Source: Auanema rhodensis
Lineage: Eukaryota; Nematoda; Chromadorea; Rhabditida; Rhabditidae
Assembly: GCA_964057225.1 (NCBI GenBank)
Contig: OZ059894.1
Coordinates: 23,838,476 to 23,902,475 of the forward strand
Length of the DNA: 64,000 nt
Reading direction: 5' to 3'
Shown: positions 11,793-25,866 of the stretch, piece after piece
Position numbering within the stretch: the first letter of the stretch is position 1
Layout of the letters: each line of letters opens with the position of its first letter
The notes under the pieces: generated by a model
Seen by the model: only the letters and a program-made list of their open reading frames with translations
Databases searched by the model: none
Told to the model about the DNA's origin: nothing
Made by a program: the position numbers and the translations under genes

Positions 11793-13376
11793 TATGCTAA
11801 TTAAATGTACACGTGATGTGCACTTGGTATGTAACTCGCTTCACGTGAAAGATAAAGAGATGCGGTTTTCAAAATTAGATTCCCCATGTCCATTTTAGTC
11901 TAAAAACAAATTTTTATTGATATTGGTTCATGGTAACCATGACTTTGAAATTTACGTGAACTTTAATTTATGCTAATTAAATGTACACGTGACGTGCACT
12001 TGGTATGTAACTCGCTTCACGTGAAAGAGAAAGAGATGCGGTTTTCAAAATAAGATTCCCCATGTCCATATTAGTCTAAAAACAAATTTTTATTGATATT
12101 GGTGCATGGTAACCATGACTTTGAAATTTACGTGAACTTTAATTTATGCTAATTAAATGTACACGTGATGTGCACTTGGTATGTAACTCGCTTCACGTGA
12201 AAGATATAGTGATGCGGTTTTCCAAATTAGATTCCCCATGTCCATATTAGTCTAAAAACAAATTTTTATTGATATTGGTTTATGGTAACCATGACTTTGA
12301 AATTTACGTGAACTTTAATTTATGCTAATTAAATGTACACGTGATGTGCACTTGGTATGTAACTCGCTTCACGTGAAAGATAAAGAGATGCGGTTTTCAA
12401 AATTTGATTCCCCATGTCCATATTAGTCTAAAAACAAATTTTTATTGATATTGGTTCATGGTAACCATGACTTTGACATTTACGTGAACTTTAATTTATG
12501 CTAATTAAATGTACACGTGATGTGCACTTGGTATGTAACTCGCTTCACGTGAAAGATAAAGAAATGCGGTTTTCAAAATTAGATTCCCCATGTCCATATT
12601 AGTCTAAAAACAAATTTTTATTGATATTGGTTCATGGTAACCATGACTTTGAAATTTACGTGAACTTTAATTTATGCTAATTAATTGTACACGTGATGTG
12701 CACTTGGTATGTAACTCGCTTCACGTGAAAGATAAAGAGATGCGGTTTTCAAAATAAGATTCCCCATGTCCATATTAGTCTAAAAACAAATTTTTATTGA
12801 TATTGGTGCATGGTAACCATGACTTTGAAATTTACGTGAACTTTAATTTATGCTAATTAAATGTACACGTGATGTGCACTTGGTATGTAACTCGCTTCAC
12901 GTGAAAGATAAAGAGATGCGGTTTTCAAAATTTGATTCCCCATGTCCATATTAGTCTAAAAACAAATTTTTATTGATATTGGTGCATGGTAACCATGACT
13001 TTGAAATTTACGTGAACTTTAATTTATGCTAATTAAATGTACACGTGATGTGCACTTGGTAAGTAACTCGCTTCACGTGAAAGATAAAGAGATGCGGTTT
13101 TCAAAATTAGATTCCCCATGTCCATATTAGTCTAAAAACAAATTTTCATTGATATTGGTGCATGGTAACCATGACTTTGAAATTTACGTGAACTTTAATT
13201 TATGCTAATTAAATGTACACGTGATGTGCACTTGGTATGTAACTCGCTTCACGTGAAAGATAAAGAGATGCGGTTTTCAAAATTAGATTCCCCATGTCCA
13301 TATTAGTCTAAAAACAAATTTTTATTGATATTGGTGCATGGTAACCATGACTTTGAAATTTACGTGAACTTTAATT

Positions 13377-15136
13377 TATGCTAATTAAATGTACACGTGA
13401 TGTGCACTTGGTATGTAACTTGCTTCACGTGAAAGATAAAGAGATGCGGTTTTCAAAATTAGATTCCCCATGTCCATATTAGTCTAAAAACAAATTTTTA
13501 TTGATATTGGTTAATGGTAACCATGACTTTGAAATTTACGTGAACTTTAATTTATGCTAATTAAAAGTACACGTGATGTGCACTTGGTATGTAACTCGCT
13601 TCACGTGAAAGATAAAGAGATGCGGTTTTCAAAATTAGATTCCCCATGTCCATATTAGTCTAAAAACAGATTTTTATTGATATTGGTGCATGGTAACCAT
13701 GACTTTGAAATTTACGTGAACTTTAATTTATGCTAATTAAATGTACACGTGATGTGCACTTGGTATGTAACTCGCTTCACGTGAAAGATAAAGAGATACG
13801 GTTTTCAAAATTAGATTCCCCATGTACATATTAGTCTAAAAACAAATTTTTATTGATATTGGTTCATGGTAACCATGACTTTGAAATTTACGTGAACTTT
13901 AATTTATGCTAATTAAATGTACACGTGATGTGCACTTGGTATGTAACTCGCTTCACGTGGAAGATAAAGAGATGCGGTTTTCAAAATTAGATTCCCCATG
14001 TCCATATTAGTCTAAAAACAAATTTTTATTGATATTGGTGCATGGTAACCATGACTTTGAAATTTACGTGAACTTTAATTTATGCTAATTAAATGTACAC
14101 GTGATGTGCACTTGGTATGTAACTCGCTTCACGTGAAAGATAAAGAGATGCGGTTTTCAAAATTTGATTCCCCATGTCCATATTAGTCTAAAAACAAATT
14201 TTTATTGATATTGGTTCATGGTAACCATGACTTTGAAATTTACGTGAACTTTAATTTATGCTAATTAAATGTACACGTGATGTGCACTTGGTATGTAACT
14301 CGCTTCACGTGAAAGATAAAGAAATGCGGTTCTCAAAATTAGATTCCCCATGTCCATATTAGTCTAAAAACAAATTTTTATTGATATTGGTTCATGGTAA
14401 CCATGACTTTGAAATTTACGTGAACTTTAATTTATGCTAATTAATTGTACACGTGATGTGCACTTGGTATGTAACTCGCTTCACGTGAAAGATAAAGAGA
14501 TGCGGTTTTCAAAATAAGATTCCCCATGTCCATATTAGTCTAAAAACAAATTTTTATTGATATTGGTGCATGGTAACCATGACTTTGAAATTTACGTGAA
14601 CTTTAATTTATGCTAATTAAATGTACACGTGATGTGCACTTGGTATGTAACTCGCTTCACGTGAAAGATAAAGAGATGCGGTTTTCAAAATTAGATTCCC
14701 CATGTCCATATTAGTCTAAAAACAAATTTTCATTGATATTGGTGCATGGTAACCATGACTTTGAAATTTACGTGAACTTTAATTTATGCTAATTAAATGT
14801 ACACGTGATGTGCACTTGGTATGTAACTCGCTTCACGTGGAAGATAAAGAGATGCGGTTTTCAAAATTAGATTCCCCATGTCCATATTAGTCTAAAAACA
14901 AATTTTTATTGATATTGGTGCATGGTAACCATGACTTTGAAATTTACGTGAACTTTAATTTATGCTAATTAAATGTACACGTGATGTGCACTTGGTATGT
15001 AACTCGCTTCACGTGAAAGATAAAGAGATGCGGTTTTCAAAATTAGATTCCCCATGTCCATATTAGTCTAAAAACAAATTTTTATTGATATTGGTTCATG
15101 GTAACCATGACTTTGAAATTTACGTGAACTTAAATT
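13377..15136 (+). repeat. 10-monomer segment duplicated at 18831-20766
   Basis: Monomers 77-86 correspond to monomers 108-118. Both carry, in order, AACTTGCTT with GGTTAATGG, TTAAAAGTAC with CAGATTT, a GTACATATT monomer, CGTGGAAG, AATTTGATT, GAAATGCGGTTCTC, TTAATTGTAC, TTTTCATTG, CGTGGAAG and a TTCATGG monomer. The downstream copy has one additional monomer, at 19007-19182 (CTTGATATG). Confidence 0.8.
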
Positions 15137-16543
15137 TATGCTAATTAAATGTACACGTGATGTGCACTTGGTATGTAACTCGCTTCACGTGAAATATAGA
15201 GAGATGCGGTTTTCAATATTAGATTCCCCATGTCCATATTAGTCTAAAAACAAATTTTTATTGATATTGGTGCATGGTAACCATGACTTTGAAATTTACG
15301 TGAACTTTAATTTATGCTAATTAAATGTACACGTGATGTGCACTTGGTATGTAACTCGCTTCACGTGAAAGATAAAGAGATGCGGTTTTCAAAATTAGAT
15401 TCCTCATGTCCATATTAGTCTAAAAACAAATTTTTATTGATATTGGTGCATGGTAACCATGACTTTGAAATTTACGTGAACTTTAATTTATGCTAATTAA
15501 ATGTACACGTGATGTGCACTTGGTATGTAACTCGCTTCACGTGAAAGATAAAGAGATGCGGTTTTCAAAATTAGATTGCCCATGTCCATATTAGTCTAAA
15601 AACAAATTTTTATTGATATTGGTGCATGGTAACCATGACTTTGAAATTTACGTGAACTTTAATTTATGCTAATTAAATGTACACGTGATGTGCACTTGGT
15701 ATGTAACTCGCTTCACGTGAAAGATAAAGAGATGCGGTTTTCAAAATTAGATTCCTCATGTCCATATTAGTCTAAAAACGAATTTTATTGATATTGGTGC
15801 ATGGTAACCACGACTTTGAAATTTACGTGAACTTTAATTTATGCTAATTAAATGTACACGTGATGTGCACTTGGTATGTAACTCGCTTCACGTGAAAGAT
15901 AAAGAGATGCGGTTTTCAAAATTAGATTCCCCATGTCCATATTAGTCTAAAAACAAATTTTTATTGATATTGGTTCATGGTAACCATGACTTTGAAATTT
16001 ACGTGAACTTTAATTTATGCTAATTAAATGTACACGTGATGTGCACTTGGTATGTAACTCGCTTCACGTGAAAGATAAAGAGATGCGGTTTTCAAAATTA
16101 GATTCCCCATGTCCATATTAGTCTAAAAACAAATTTTTATTGATATTGGTGCATGGTAACCATGACTTTGAAATTTACGTGAACTTCAATTTATGCTAAT
16201 TAAATGTACACGTGATGTGCACTTGGTATGTAACTCGCTTCACGTGAAAGATAAAGAGATGCGGTTTTCAAAATTAGATTCCCCATGTCCATATTAGTCT
16301 AAAAACAAATTTTTATTGATATTGGTGCATGGTAACCATGACTTTGAAATTTACGTGTACTTTAATTTATGCTAATTAAATGTACACTTGATGTGCACTT
16401 GGTATGTAACTCGCTTCACGTGAAAGATAAAGAGATGCGGTTTTCAAAATTAGATTCCCCATGTCCATATTAGTCTAAAAACAAATTTTTATTGATATTG
16501 GTGCATGGTAACCATGACTTTGAAATTTACGTGAACTTTAATT
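14433..16543 (+). repeat. Complete copy of the 12-monomer zone-2 higher-order repeat
   Basis: Monomers 83-94 contain all twelve monomer types of the zone-2 unit in order. The total is 2111 bp because the eighth monomer (15665-15839) is 175 bp. This is the only copy I found with every type present. Its eighth monomer also carries CCTCATG, unlike other copies, which suggests local gene conversion from the sixth. Confidence 0.85.
15665..15839 (+). repeat. 175-bp marker monomer 1 (CGAATTTT / CCACGAC type)
   Basis: One T is lost in the A3T5 tract together with A to G just upstream (AAACGAATTTTATTG), and T to C at u148 gives CCACGAC. The three changes are linked in every copy. They shorten the monomer by one base, break the CATGGTaACCATG dyad and create two extra CpG sites. 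Confidence 0.92.
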
Positions 16544-18302
16544 TATGCTAATTAAATGTACACGTGATGTGCACTTGGTATGTAACTCGCTTCACGTGAA
16601 AGATAAAGAGATGCGGTTTTCAAAATTAGATTCCCCATGTCCATATTAGTCTAAAAACAAATTTTCATTGATATTGGTGCATGGTAACCATGACTTTGAA
16701 ATTTACGTGAACTTTAATTTATGCTAATTAAATGTACACGTGATGTGCACTTGGTATGTAACTCGCTTCACGTGGAAGATAAAGAGATGCGGTTTTCCAA
16801 ATTAGATTCCCCATGTCCATATTAGTCTAAAAACAAATTTTTATTGATATTGGTGCATGGTAACCATGACTTTGAAATTTACGTAAACTTTAATTTATGC
16901 TAATTAAATGTACACGTGATGTGCACTTGGTATGTAACTCGCTTCACGTGAAAGATAAAGAGATGCGGTTTTCAAAATTAGATTCCCCATGTCCATATTA
17001 GTCTAAAAACAAATTTTTATTGATATTGGTTCATGGTAACCATGACTTTGAAATTTACGTGAACTTTAATTTATGCTAATTAAATGTACACGTGATGTGC
17101 ACTTGGTATGTAACTCGCTTCACGTGAAATATAAAGAGATGCGGTTTTCAATATTAGATTCCCCATGTCCATATTAGTCTAAAAACAAATTTTTATTGAT
17201 ATTGGTGCATGGTAACCATGACTTTGAAATTTACGTGAACTTTAATTTATGCTAATTAAATGTACACGTGATGTGCACTTGGTATGTAACTCGCTTCACG
17301 TGAAAGATAAAGAGATGCGGTTTTCAAAATTAGATTCCTCATGTCCATATTAGTCTAAAAACAAATTTTTATTGATATTGGTGCATGGTAACCATGACTT
17401 TGAAATTTAAGTGAACTTTAATTTATGCTAATTAAATGTACACGTGATGTGCACTTGGTATGTAACTCGCTTCACGTGAAAGATAAAGAGATGCGGTTTT
17501 CAAAATTAGATTCCCCATGTCCATATTAGTCTAAAAACGAATTTTATTGATATTGGTGCATGGTAACCACGACTTTGAAATTTACGTGAACTTTAATTTA
17601 TGCTAATTAAATGTACACGTGATGTGCACTTGGTATGTAACTCGCTTCACGTGAAAGATAAAGAGATGCGGTTTTCAAAATTAGATTCCCCATGTCCATA
17701 TTAGTCTAAAAACAAATTTTTATTGATATTGGTTCATGGTAACCATGACTTTGAAATTTACGTGAACTTTAATTTATGCTAATTAAATGTACACGTGATG
17801 TGCACTTGGTATGTAACTCGCTTCTCGTGAAAGATAAAGAGATGCGGTTTTCAAAATTAGATTCCCCATGTCCATATTAGTCTAAAAACAAATTTTTATT
17901 GATATTGGTGCATGGTAACCATGACTTTGAAATTTACGTGAACTTCAATTTATGCTAATTAAATGTACACGTGATGTGCACTTGGTATGTAACTCGCTTC
18001 ACGTGAAAGATAAAGAGATGCGGTTTTCAAAATTAGATTCCCCATGTCCATATTAGTCTAAAAACAAATTTTTATTGATATTGGTGCATGGTAACCATGA
18101 CTTTGAAATTTACGTGTACTTTAATTTATGCTAATTAAATGTACACTTGATGTGCACTTGGTATGTAACTCGCTTCACGTGAAAGATAAAGAGATGCGGT
18201 TTTCAAAATTAGATTCCCCATGTCCATATTAGTCTAAAAACAAATTTTTATTGATATTGGTTCATGGTAACCATGACTTTGAAATTTACGTGAACTTTAA
18301 TT
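16544..18302 (+). repeat. Shortened (10-monomer) copy of the zone-2 unit
   Basis: Monomers 95-104 follow the same order but lack the TTAATTGTAC monomer at the start and the GATTGCCC monomer. Private changes include CCAAATTAG and CGTAAACTT in monomer 96, TTAAGTGAAC in monomer 99 and CTTCTCGTG in monomer 102. Confidence 0.8.
17424..17598 (+). repeat. 175-bp marker monomer 2 (CGAATTTT / CCACGAC type)
   Basis: Same linked changes as the copy at 15665, here with the normal GATTCCCC. Confidence 0.92.
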
Positions 18303-20766
18303 TATGCTAATTAATTGTACACGTGATGTGCACTTGGTATGTAACTTGCTTCACGTGAAAGATAAAGAGATGCGGTTTTCAAAATAAGATTCCCCATGTC
18401 CATATTAGTCTAAAAACAAATTTTTATTGATATTGGTGCATGGTAACCATGACTTTGAAATTTACGTGAACTTTAATTTATGCTAATTAAATGTACACGT
18501 GATGTGCACTTGGTATGTAACTCGCTTCACGTGAAAGATAAAGAGATGCGGTTTTCAAAATTAGATTCCCCATGTCCATATTAGTCTAAAAACAAATTTT
18601 CATTGATATTGGTGCATGGTAACCATGACTTTGAAATTTACGTGAACTTTAATTTATGCTAATTAAATGTACACGTGATGTGCACTTGGTATGTAACTCG
18701 CTTCACGTGAAAGATAAAGAGATGCGGTTTTCAAAATTAGATTCCCCATGTCCATATTAGTCTAAAAACAAATTTTTATTGATATTGGTGCATGGTAACC
18801 ATGACTTTGAAATTTACGTGAACTTTAATTTATGCTAATTAAATGTACACGTGATGTGCACTTGGTATGTAACTTGCTTCACGTGAAAGATAAAGAGATG
18901 CGGTTTTCAAAATTAGATTCCCCATGTCCATATTAGTCTAAAAACAAATTTTTATTGATATTGGTTAATGGTAACCATGACTTTGAAATTTACGTGAACT
19001 TTAATTTATGCTAATTAAATGTACACGTGATGTGCACTTGATATGTAACTCGCTTCACGTGAAAGATAAAGAGATGCGGTTTTCAAAATTAGATTCCCCA
19101 TGTCCATATTAGTCTAAAAACAAATTTTTATTGATATTGGTTCATGGTAACCATGACTTTGAAATTTACGTGAACTTTAATTTATGCTAATTAAAAGTAC
19201 ACGTGATGTGCACTTGGTATGTAACTCGCTTCACGTGAAAGATAAAGAGATGCGGTTTTCAAAATTAGATTCCCCATGTCCATATTAGTCTAAAAACAGA
19301 TTTTTATTGATATTGGTGCATGGTAACCATGACTTTGAAATTTACGTGAACTTTAATTTATGCTAATTAAATGTACACGTGATGTGCACTTGGTATGTAA
19401 CTCGCTTCACGTGAAAGATAAAAAGATGCGGTTTTCAAAATTAGATTCCCCATGTACATATTAGTCTAAAAACAAATTTTTATTGATATTGGTTCATGGT
19501 AACCATGACTTTGAAATTTACGTGAACTTTAATTTATGCTAATTAAATGTACACGTGATGTGCACTTGGTATGTAACTCGCTTCACGTGGAAGATAAAGA
19601 GATGCGGTTTTCAAAATTAGATTCCCCATGTCCATATTAGTCTAAAAACAAATTTTTATTGATATTGGTGCATGGTAACCATGACTTTGAAATTTACGTG
19701 AACTTTAATTTATGCTAATTAAATGTACACGTGATGTGCACTTGGTATGTAACTCGCTTCACGTGAAAGATAAAGAGATGCGGTTTTCAAAATTTGATTC
19801 CCCATGTCCATATTAGTCTAAAAACAAATTTTTATTGATATTGGTTCATGGTAACCATGACTTTGAAATTTACGTGAACTTTAATTTATGCTAATTAAAT
19901 GTACACGTGATGTGCACTTGGTATGTAACTCGCTTCACGTGAAAGATAAAGAAATGCGGTTCTCAAAATTAGATTCCCCATGTCCATATTAGTCTAAAAA
20001 CAAATTTTTATTGATATTGGTTCATGGTAACCATGACTTTGAAATTTACGTGAACTTTAATTTATGCTAATTAATTGTACACGTGATGTGCACTTGGTAT
20101 GTAACTCGCTTCACGTGAAAGATAAAGAGATGCGGTTTTCAAAATAAGATTCCCCATGTCCATATTAGTCTAAAAACAAATTTTTATTGATATTGGTGCA
20201 TGGTAACCATGACTTTGAAATTTACGTGAACTTTAATTTATGCTAATTAAATGTACACGTGATGTGCACTTGGTATGTAACTCGCTTCACGTGAAAGATA
20301 AAGAGATGCGGTTTTCAAAATTAGATTCCCCATGTCCATATTAGTCTAAAAACAAATTTTCATTGATATTGGTGCATGGTAACCATGACTTTGAAATTTA
20401 CGTGAACTTTAATTTATGCTAATTAAATGTACACGTGATGTGCACTTGGTATGTAACTCGCTTCACGTGGAAGATAAAGAGATGCGGTTTTCAAAATTAG
20501 ATTCCCCATGTCCATATTAGTCTAAAAACAAATTTTTATTGATATTGGTGCATGGTAACCATGACTTTGAAATTTACGTGAACTTTAATTTATGCTAATT
20601 AAATGTACACGTGATGTGCACTTGGTATGTAACTCGCTTCACGTGAAAGATAAAGAGATGCGGTTTTCAAAATTAGATTCCCCATGTCCATATTAGTCTA
20701 AAAACAAATTTTTATTGATATTGGTTCATGGTAACCATGACTTTGAAATTTACGTGAACTTTAATT

Positions 20767-22701
20767 TATGCTAATTAAATGTACACGTGATGTGCACTTG
20801 GTATGTAACTCGCTTCACGTGAAAGATAAAGAGATGCGGTTTTCAAAATAAGATTCCCCATGTCCATATTAGTCTAAAAACAAATTTTTATTGATATTGG
20901 TGCATGGTAACCATGACTTTGAAATTTACGTGAACTTTAATTTATGCTAATTAAATGTACACGTGATGTGCACTTGGTATGTAACTCGCTTCACGTGAAA
21001 GATAAAGAGATGCGGTTTTCAAAATTAGATTCCCCATGTCCATATTAGTCTAAAAACAAATTTTCATTGATATTGGTGCATGGTAACCATGACTTTGAAA
21101 TTTACGTGAACTTTAATTTATGCTAATTAAATGTACACGTGATGTGCACTTGGTATGTAACTCGCTTCACGTGGAAGATAAAGAGATGCGGTTTTCAAAA
21201 TTAGATTCCCCATGTCCATATTAGTCTAAAAACAAATTTTTATTGATATTGGTGCATGGTAACCATGACTTTGAAATTTACGTGAACTTTAATTTATGCT
21301 AATTAAATGTACACGTGATGTGCACTTGGTATGTAACTCGCTTCACGTGAAAGATAAAGAGATGCGGTTTTCAAAATTAGATTCCCCATGTCCATATTAG
21401 TCTAAAAACAAATTTTTATTGATATTGGTTCATGGTAACCATGACTTTGAAATTTACGTGAACTTTAATTTATGCTAATTAAATGTACACGTGATGTGCA
21501 CTTGGTATGTAACTCGCTTCACGTGAAATATAAAGAGATGCGGTTTTCAATATTAGATTCCCCATGTCCATATTAGTCTAAAAACAAATTTTTATTGATA
21601 TTGGTGCATGGTAACCATGACTTTGAAATTTACGTGAACTTTAATTTATGCTAATTAAATGTACACGTGATGTGCACTTGGTATGTAACTCGCTTCACGT
21701 GAAAGATAAAGAGATGCGGTTTTCAAAATTAGATTGCCCATGTCCATATTAGTCTAAAAACAAATTTTTATTGATATTGGTGCATGGTAACCATGACTTT
21801 GAAATTTACGTGAACTTTAATTTATGCTAATTAAATGTACACGTGATGTGCACTTGGTATGTAACTCGCTTCACGTGAAAGATAAAGAGATGCGGTTTTC
21901 AAAATTAGATTCCCCATGTCCATATTAGTCTAAAAACGAATTTTATTGATATTGGTGCATGGTAACCACGACTTTGAAATTTACGTGAACTTTAATTTAT
22001 GCTAATTAAATGTACACGTGATGTGCACTTGGTATGTAACTCGCTTCACGTGAAAGATAAAGAGATGCGGTTTTCAAAATTAGATTCCCCATGTCCATAT
22101 TAGTCTAAAAACAAATTTTTATTGATATTGGTTCATGGTAACCATGACTTTGAAATTTACGTGAACTTTAATTTATGCTAATTAAATGTACACGTGATGT
22201 GCACTTGGTATGTAACTCGCTTCACGTGAAAGATAAAGAGATGCGGTTTTCAAAATTAGATTCCCCATGTCCATATTAGTCTAAAAACAAATTTTTATTG
22301 ATATTGGTGCATGGTAACCATGACTTTGAAATTTACGTGAACTTCAATTTATGCTAATTAAATGTACACGTGATGTGCACTTGGTATGTAACTCGCTTCA
22401 CGTGAAAGATAAAGAGATGCGGTTTTCAAAATTAGATTCCCCATGTCCATATTAGTCTAAAAACAAATTTTTATTGATATTGGTGCATGGTAACCATGAC
22501 TTTGAAATTTACGTGTACTTTAATTTATGCTAATTAAATGTACACTTGATGTGCACTTGGTATGTAACTCGCTTCACGTGAAAGATGAAGAGATGCGGTT
22601 TTCAAAATTAGATTCCCCATGTCCATATTAGTCTAAAAACAAATTTTTATTGATATTGGTGCATGGTAACCATGACTTTGAAATTTACGTGAACTTTAAT
22701 T
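20767..22701 (+). repeat. 11-monomer copy of the zone-2 unit
   Basis: Monomers 119-129 follow the unit order but lack the CCTCATG monomer. The first monomer has AATAAGATT without TTAATTGTAC. The last (22526-22701) combines CACTTGATG with GATGAAG. Confidence 0.8.
21823..21997 (+). repeat. 175-bp marker monomer 3 (CGAATTTT / CCACGAC type)
   Basis: Same linked changes; it follows a GATTGCCC monomer. Confidence 0.92.
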
Positions 22702-23757
22702 TATGCTAATTAAATGTACACGTGATGTGCACTTGGTATGTAACTCGCTTCACGTGAAAGATAAAGAGATGCGGTTTTCAAAATTAGATTCCCCATGTCC
22801 ATATTAGTCTAAAAACAAATTTTCATTGATATTGGTGCATGGTAACCATGACTTTGAAATTTACGTGAACTTTAATTTATGCTAATTAAATGTACACGTG
22901 ATGTGCACTTGATATGTAACTCGCTTCACGTGGAAGATAAAGAGATGCGGTTTTCAAAATTAGATTCCCCATGTCCATATTAGTCTAAAAACAAATTTTT
23001 ATTGATATTGGTGCATGGTAACCATGACTTTGAAATTTACGTGAACTTTAATTTATGCTAATTAAATGTACACGTGATGTGCACTTGGTATGTAACTCGC
23101 TTCACGTGAAAGATAAAGAGATGCGGTTTTCAAAATTAGATTCCCCATGTCCATATTAGTCTAAAAACAAATTTTTATTGATATTGGTTCATGGTAACCA
23201 TGACTTTGAAATTTACGTGAACTTTAATTTATGCTAATTAAATGTACACGTGATGTGCACTTGGTATGTAACTCGCTTCACGTGAAATATAAAGAGATGC
23301 GGTTTTCAATATTAGATTCCCCATGTCCATATTAGTCTAAAAACAAATTTTTATTGATATTGGTGCATGGTAACCATGACTTTGAAATTTACGTGAACTT
23401 TAATTTATGCTAATTAAATGTACACGTGATGTGCACTTGGTATGTAACTCGCTTCACGTGAAAGATAAAGAGATGCGGTTTTCAAAATTAGATTCCTCAT
23501 GTCCATATTAGTCTAAAAACAAATTTTTATTGATATTGGTGCATGGTAACCATGACTTTGAAATTTACGTGAACTTTAATTTATGCTAATTAAATGTACA
23601 CGTGATGTGCACTTGGTATGTAACTCGCTTCACGTGAAAGATAAAGAGATGCGGTTTTCAAAATTAGATTGCCCATGTCCATATTAGTCTAAAAACAAAT
23701 TTTTATTGATATTGGTGCATGGTAACCATGACTTTGAAATTTACGTGAACTTTAATT

Positions 23758-23932
23758 TATGCTAATTAAATGTACACGTGATGTGCACTTGGTATGTAAC
23801 TCGCTTCACGTGAAAGATAAAGAGATGCGGTTTTCAAAATTAGATTCCCCATGTCCATATTAGTCTAAAAACGAATTTTATTGATATTGGTGCATGGTAA
23901 CCACGACTTTGAAATTTACGTGAACTTTAATT
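23758..23932 (+). repeat. 175-bp marker monomer 4 (CGAATTTT / CCACGAC type)
   Basis: Same linked changes; first member of the 527-bp local duplication. Confidence 0.92.
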
Positions 23933-24284
23933 TATGCTAATTAAATGTACACGTGATGTGCACTTGGTATGTAACTCGCTTCACGTGAAAGATAAAGAGA
24001 TGCGGTTTTCAAAATTAGATTCCCCATGTCCATATTAGTCTAAAAACAAATTTTTATTGATATTGGTTCATGGTAACCATGACTTTGAAATTTACGTGAA
24101 CTTTAATTTATGCTAATTAAATGTACACGTGATGTGCACTTGGTATGTAACTCGCTTCACGTGAAAGATAAAGAGATGCGGTTTTCAAAATTAGATTCCC
24201 CATGTCCATATTAGTCTAAAAACAAATTTTTATTGATATTGGTGCATGGTAACCATGACTTTGAAATTTACGTGAACTTTAATT

Positions 24285-24459
24285 TATGGTAATTAAATGT
24301 ACACGTGATGTGCACTTGGTATGTAACTCGCTTCACGTGAAAGATAAAGAGATGCGGTTTTCAAAATTAGATTCCCCATGTCCATATTAGTCTAAAAACG
24401 AATTTTATTGATATTGGTGCATGGTAACCACGACTTTGAAATTTACGTGAACTTTAATT
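24285..24459 (+). repeat. 175-bp marker monomer 5 (CGAATTTT / CCACGAC type)
   Basis: Same linked changes; second member of the 527-bp duplication, distinguished by C to G at u5 (TATGGTAATT). Confidence 0.92.
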
Positions 24460-25691
24460 TATGCTAATTAAATGTACACGTGATGTGCACTTGGTATGTA
24501 ACTCGCTTCACGTGAAAGATAAAGAGATGCGGTTTTCAAAATTAGATTCCCCATGTCCATATTAGTCTAAAAACAAATTTTTATTGATATTGGTTCATGG
24601 TAACCATGACTTTGAAATTTACGTGAACTTTAATTTATGCTAATTAAATGTACACGTGATGTGCACTTGGTATGTAACTCGCTTCACGTGAAAGATAAAG
24701 AGATGCGGTTTTCAAAATTAGATTCCCCATGTCCATATTAGTCTAAAAACAAATTTTTATTGATATTGGTGCATGGTAACCATGACTTTGAAATTTACGT
24801 GAACTTCAATTTATGCTAATTAAATGTACACGTGATGTGCACTTGGTATGTAACTCGCTTCACGTGAAAGATAAAGAGATGCGGTTTTCAAAATTAGATT
24901 CCCCATGTCCATATTAGTCTAAAAACAAATTTTTATTGATATTGGTGCATGGTAACCATGACTTTGAAATTTACGTGAACTTTAATTTATGCTAATTAAA
25001 TGTACACGTGATGTGCACTTGGTATGTAACTCGCTTCACGTGGAAGATAAAGAGATGCGGTTTTCAAAATTAGATTCCCCATGTCCATATTAGTCTAAAA
25101 ACAAATTTTTATTGATATTGGTGCATGGTAACCATGACTTTGAAATTTACGTGAACTTTAATTTATGCTAATTAAATGTACACGTGATGTGCACTTGGTA
25201 TGTAACTCGCTTCACGTGAAAGATAAAGAGATGCGGTTTTCAAAATTAGATTCCCCATGTCCATATTAGTCTAAAAACAAATTTTTATTGATATTGGTGC
25301 ATGGTAACCATGACTTTGAAATTTACGTGAACTTTAATTTATGCTAATTAAATGTACACTTGATGTGCACTTGGTATGTAACTCGCTTCACGTGAAAGAT
25401 AAAGAGATGCGGTTTTCAAAATTAGATTCCCCATGTCCATATTAGTCTAAAAACAAATTTTTATTGATATTGGTTCATGGTAACCATGACTTTGAAATTT
25501 ACGTGAACTTTAATTTATGCTAATTAAATGTACACGTGATGTGCACTTGGTATGTAACTCGCTTCACGTGAAAGATAAAGAGATGCGGTTTTCAAAATTA
25601 GATTCCCCATGTCCATATTAGTCTAAAAACAAATTTTTATTGATATTGGTGCATGGTAACCATGACTTTGAAATTTACGTGAACTTTAATT

Positions 25692-25866
25692 TATGCTAAT
25701 TAAATGTACACTTGATGTGCACTTGGTATGTAACTCGCTTCACGTGAAAGATAAAGAGATGCGGTTTTCAAAATTAGATTCCTATGTCCATATTAGTCTA
25801 AAAACAAATTTTTATTGATATTGGTTCATGGTAACCATGACTTTGAAATTTACGTGAACTTTAATT
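25692..25866 (+). repeat. 175-bp monomer with an independent 1-base deletion
   Basis: GATTCCCCATG has become GATTCCTATG, a one-base loss unrelated to the CGAATTTT deletion. The monomer also carries CACTTGATG and TTCATGG. It occurs only once, so it is either a private mutation or an assembly error. Confidence 0.85.

Larger units (their letters stand above)
1..12144 (+). repeat. Zone 1: mosaic of 4-, 5- and 15-monomer higher-order repeats
   Basis: Monomers 1-69 share a variant set. It includes CACGCG instead of CACGTG with CAACATTAG (monomers 1, 2, 5, 44, 47), CATACTAG with AAAAAGATG (6, 10, 48, 52, 57), GAATTTTGA with CCATTTTAG (7, 11, 49, 53, 58), TACATGTGAT (8, 12, 50, 54, 59), GATATAGTGATG (14, 29, 61; also 70 just beyond) and the GTACATATT allele. 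These occur in fixed orders, so the zone is a patchwork of segmental duplications. Most of these variants are absent downstream of about 20 kb. Confidence 0.85.
22702..24811 (+). repeat. Rearranged zone-2 copy with a 527-bp internal duplication
   Basis: Monomers 130-141. After the CCTCATG and GATTGCCC monomers, the trio of 175-bp monomer, TTCATGG monomer and GTGCATGG monomer appears twice, at 23758-24284 and 24285-24811. The second 175-bp monomer begins TATGGTAATT (C to G at u5). The second trio ends in the usual GAACTTCAAT. Confidence 0.8.

Noticed and set aside
21471-21646. TATA-box-like ATATAAAG in the GAAATATA monomers as promoters
   Set aside because: A single substitution in an AT-rich repeat creates it, there is no associated gene, and the copies occur only as part of the zone-2 unit.
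25692-25866. The lone GATTCCTATG deletion as a functional variant
   Set aside because: It occurs once and is as easily explained by a private mutation or a base-calling error.
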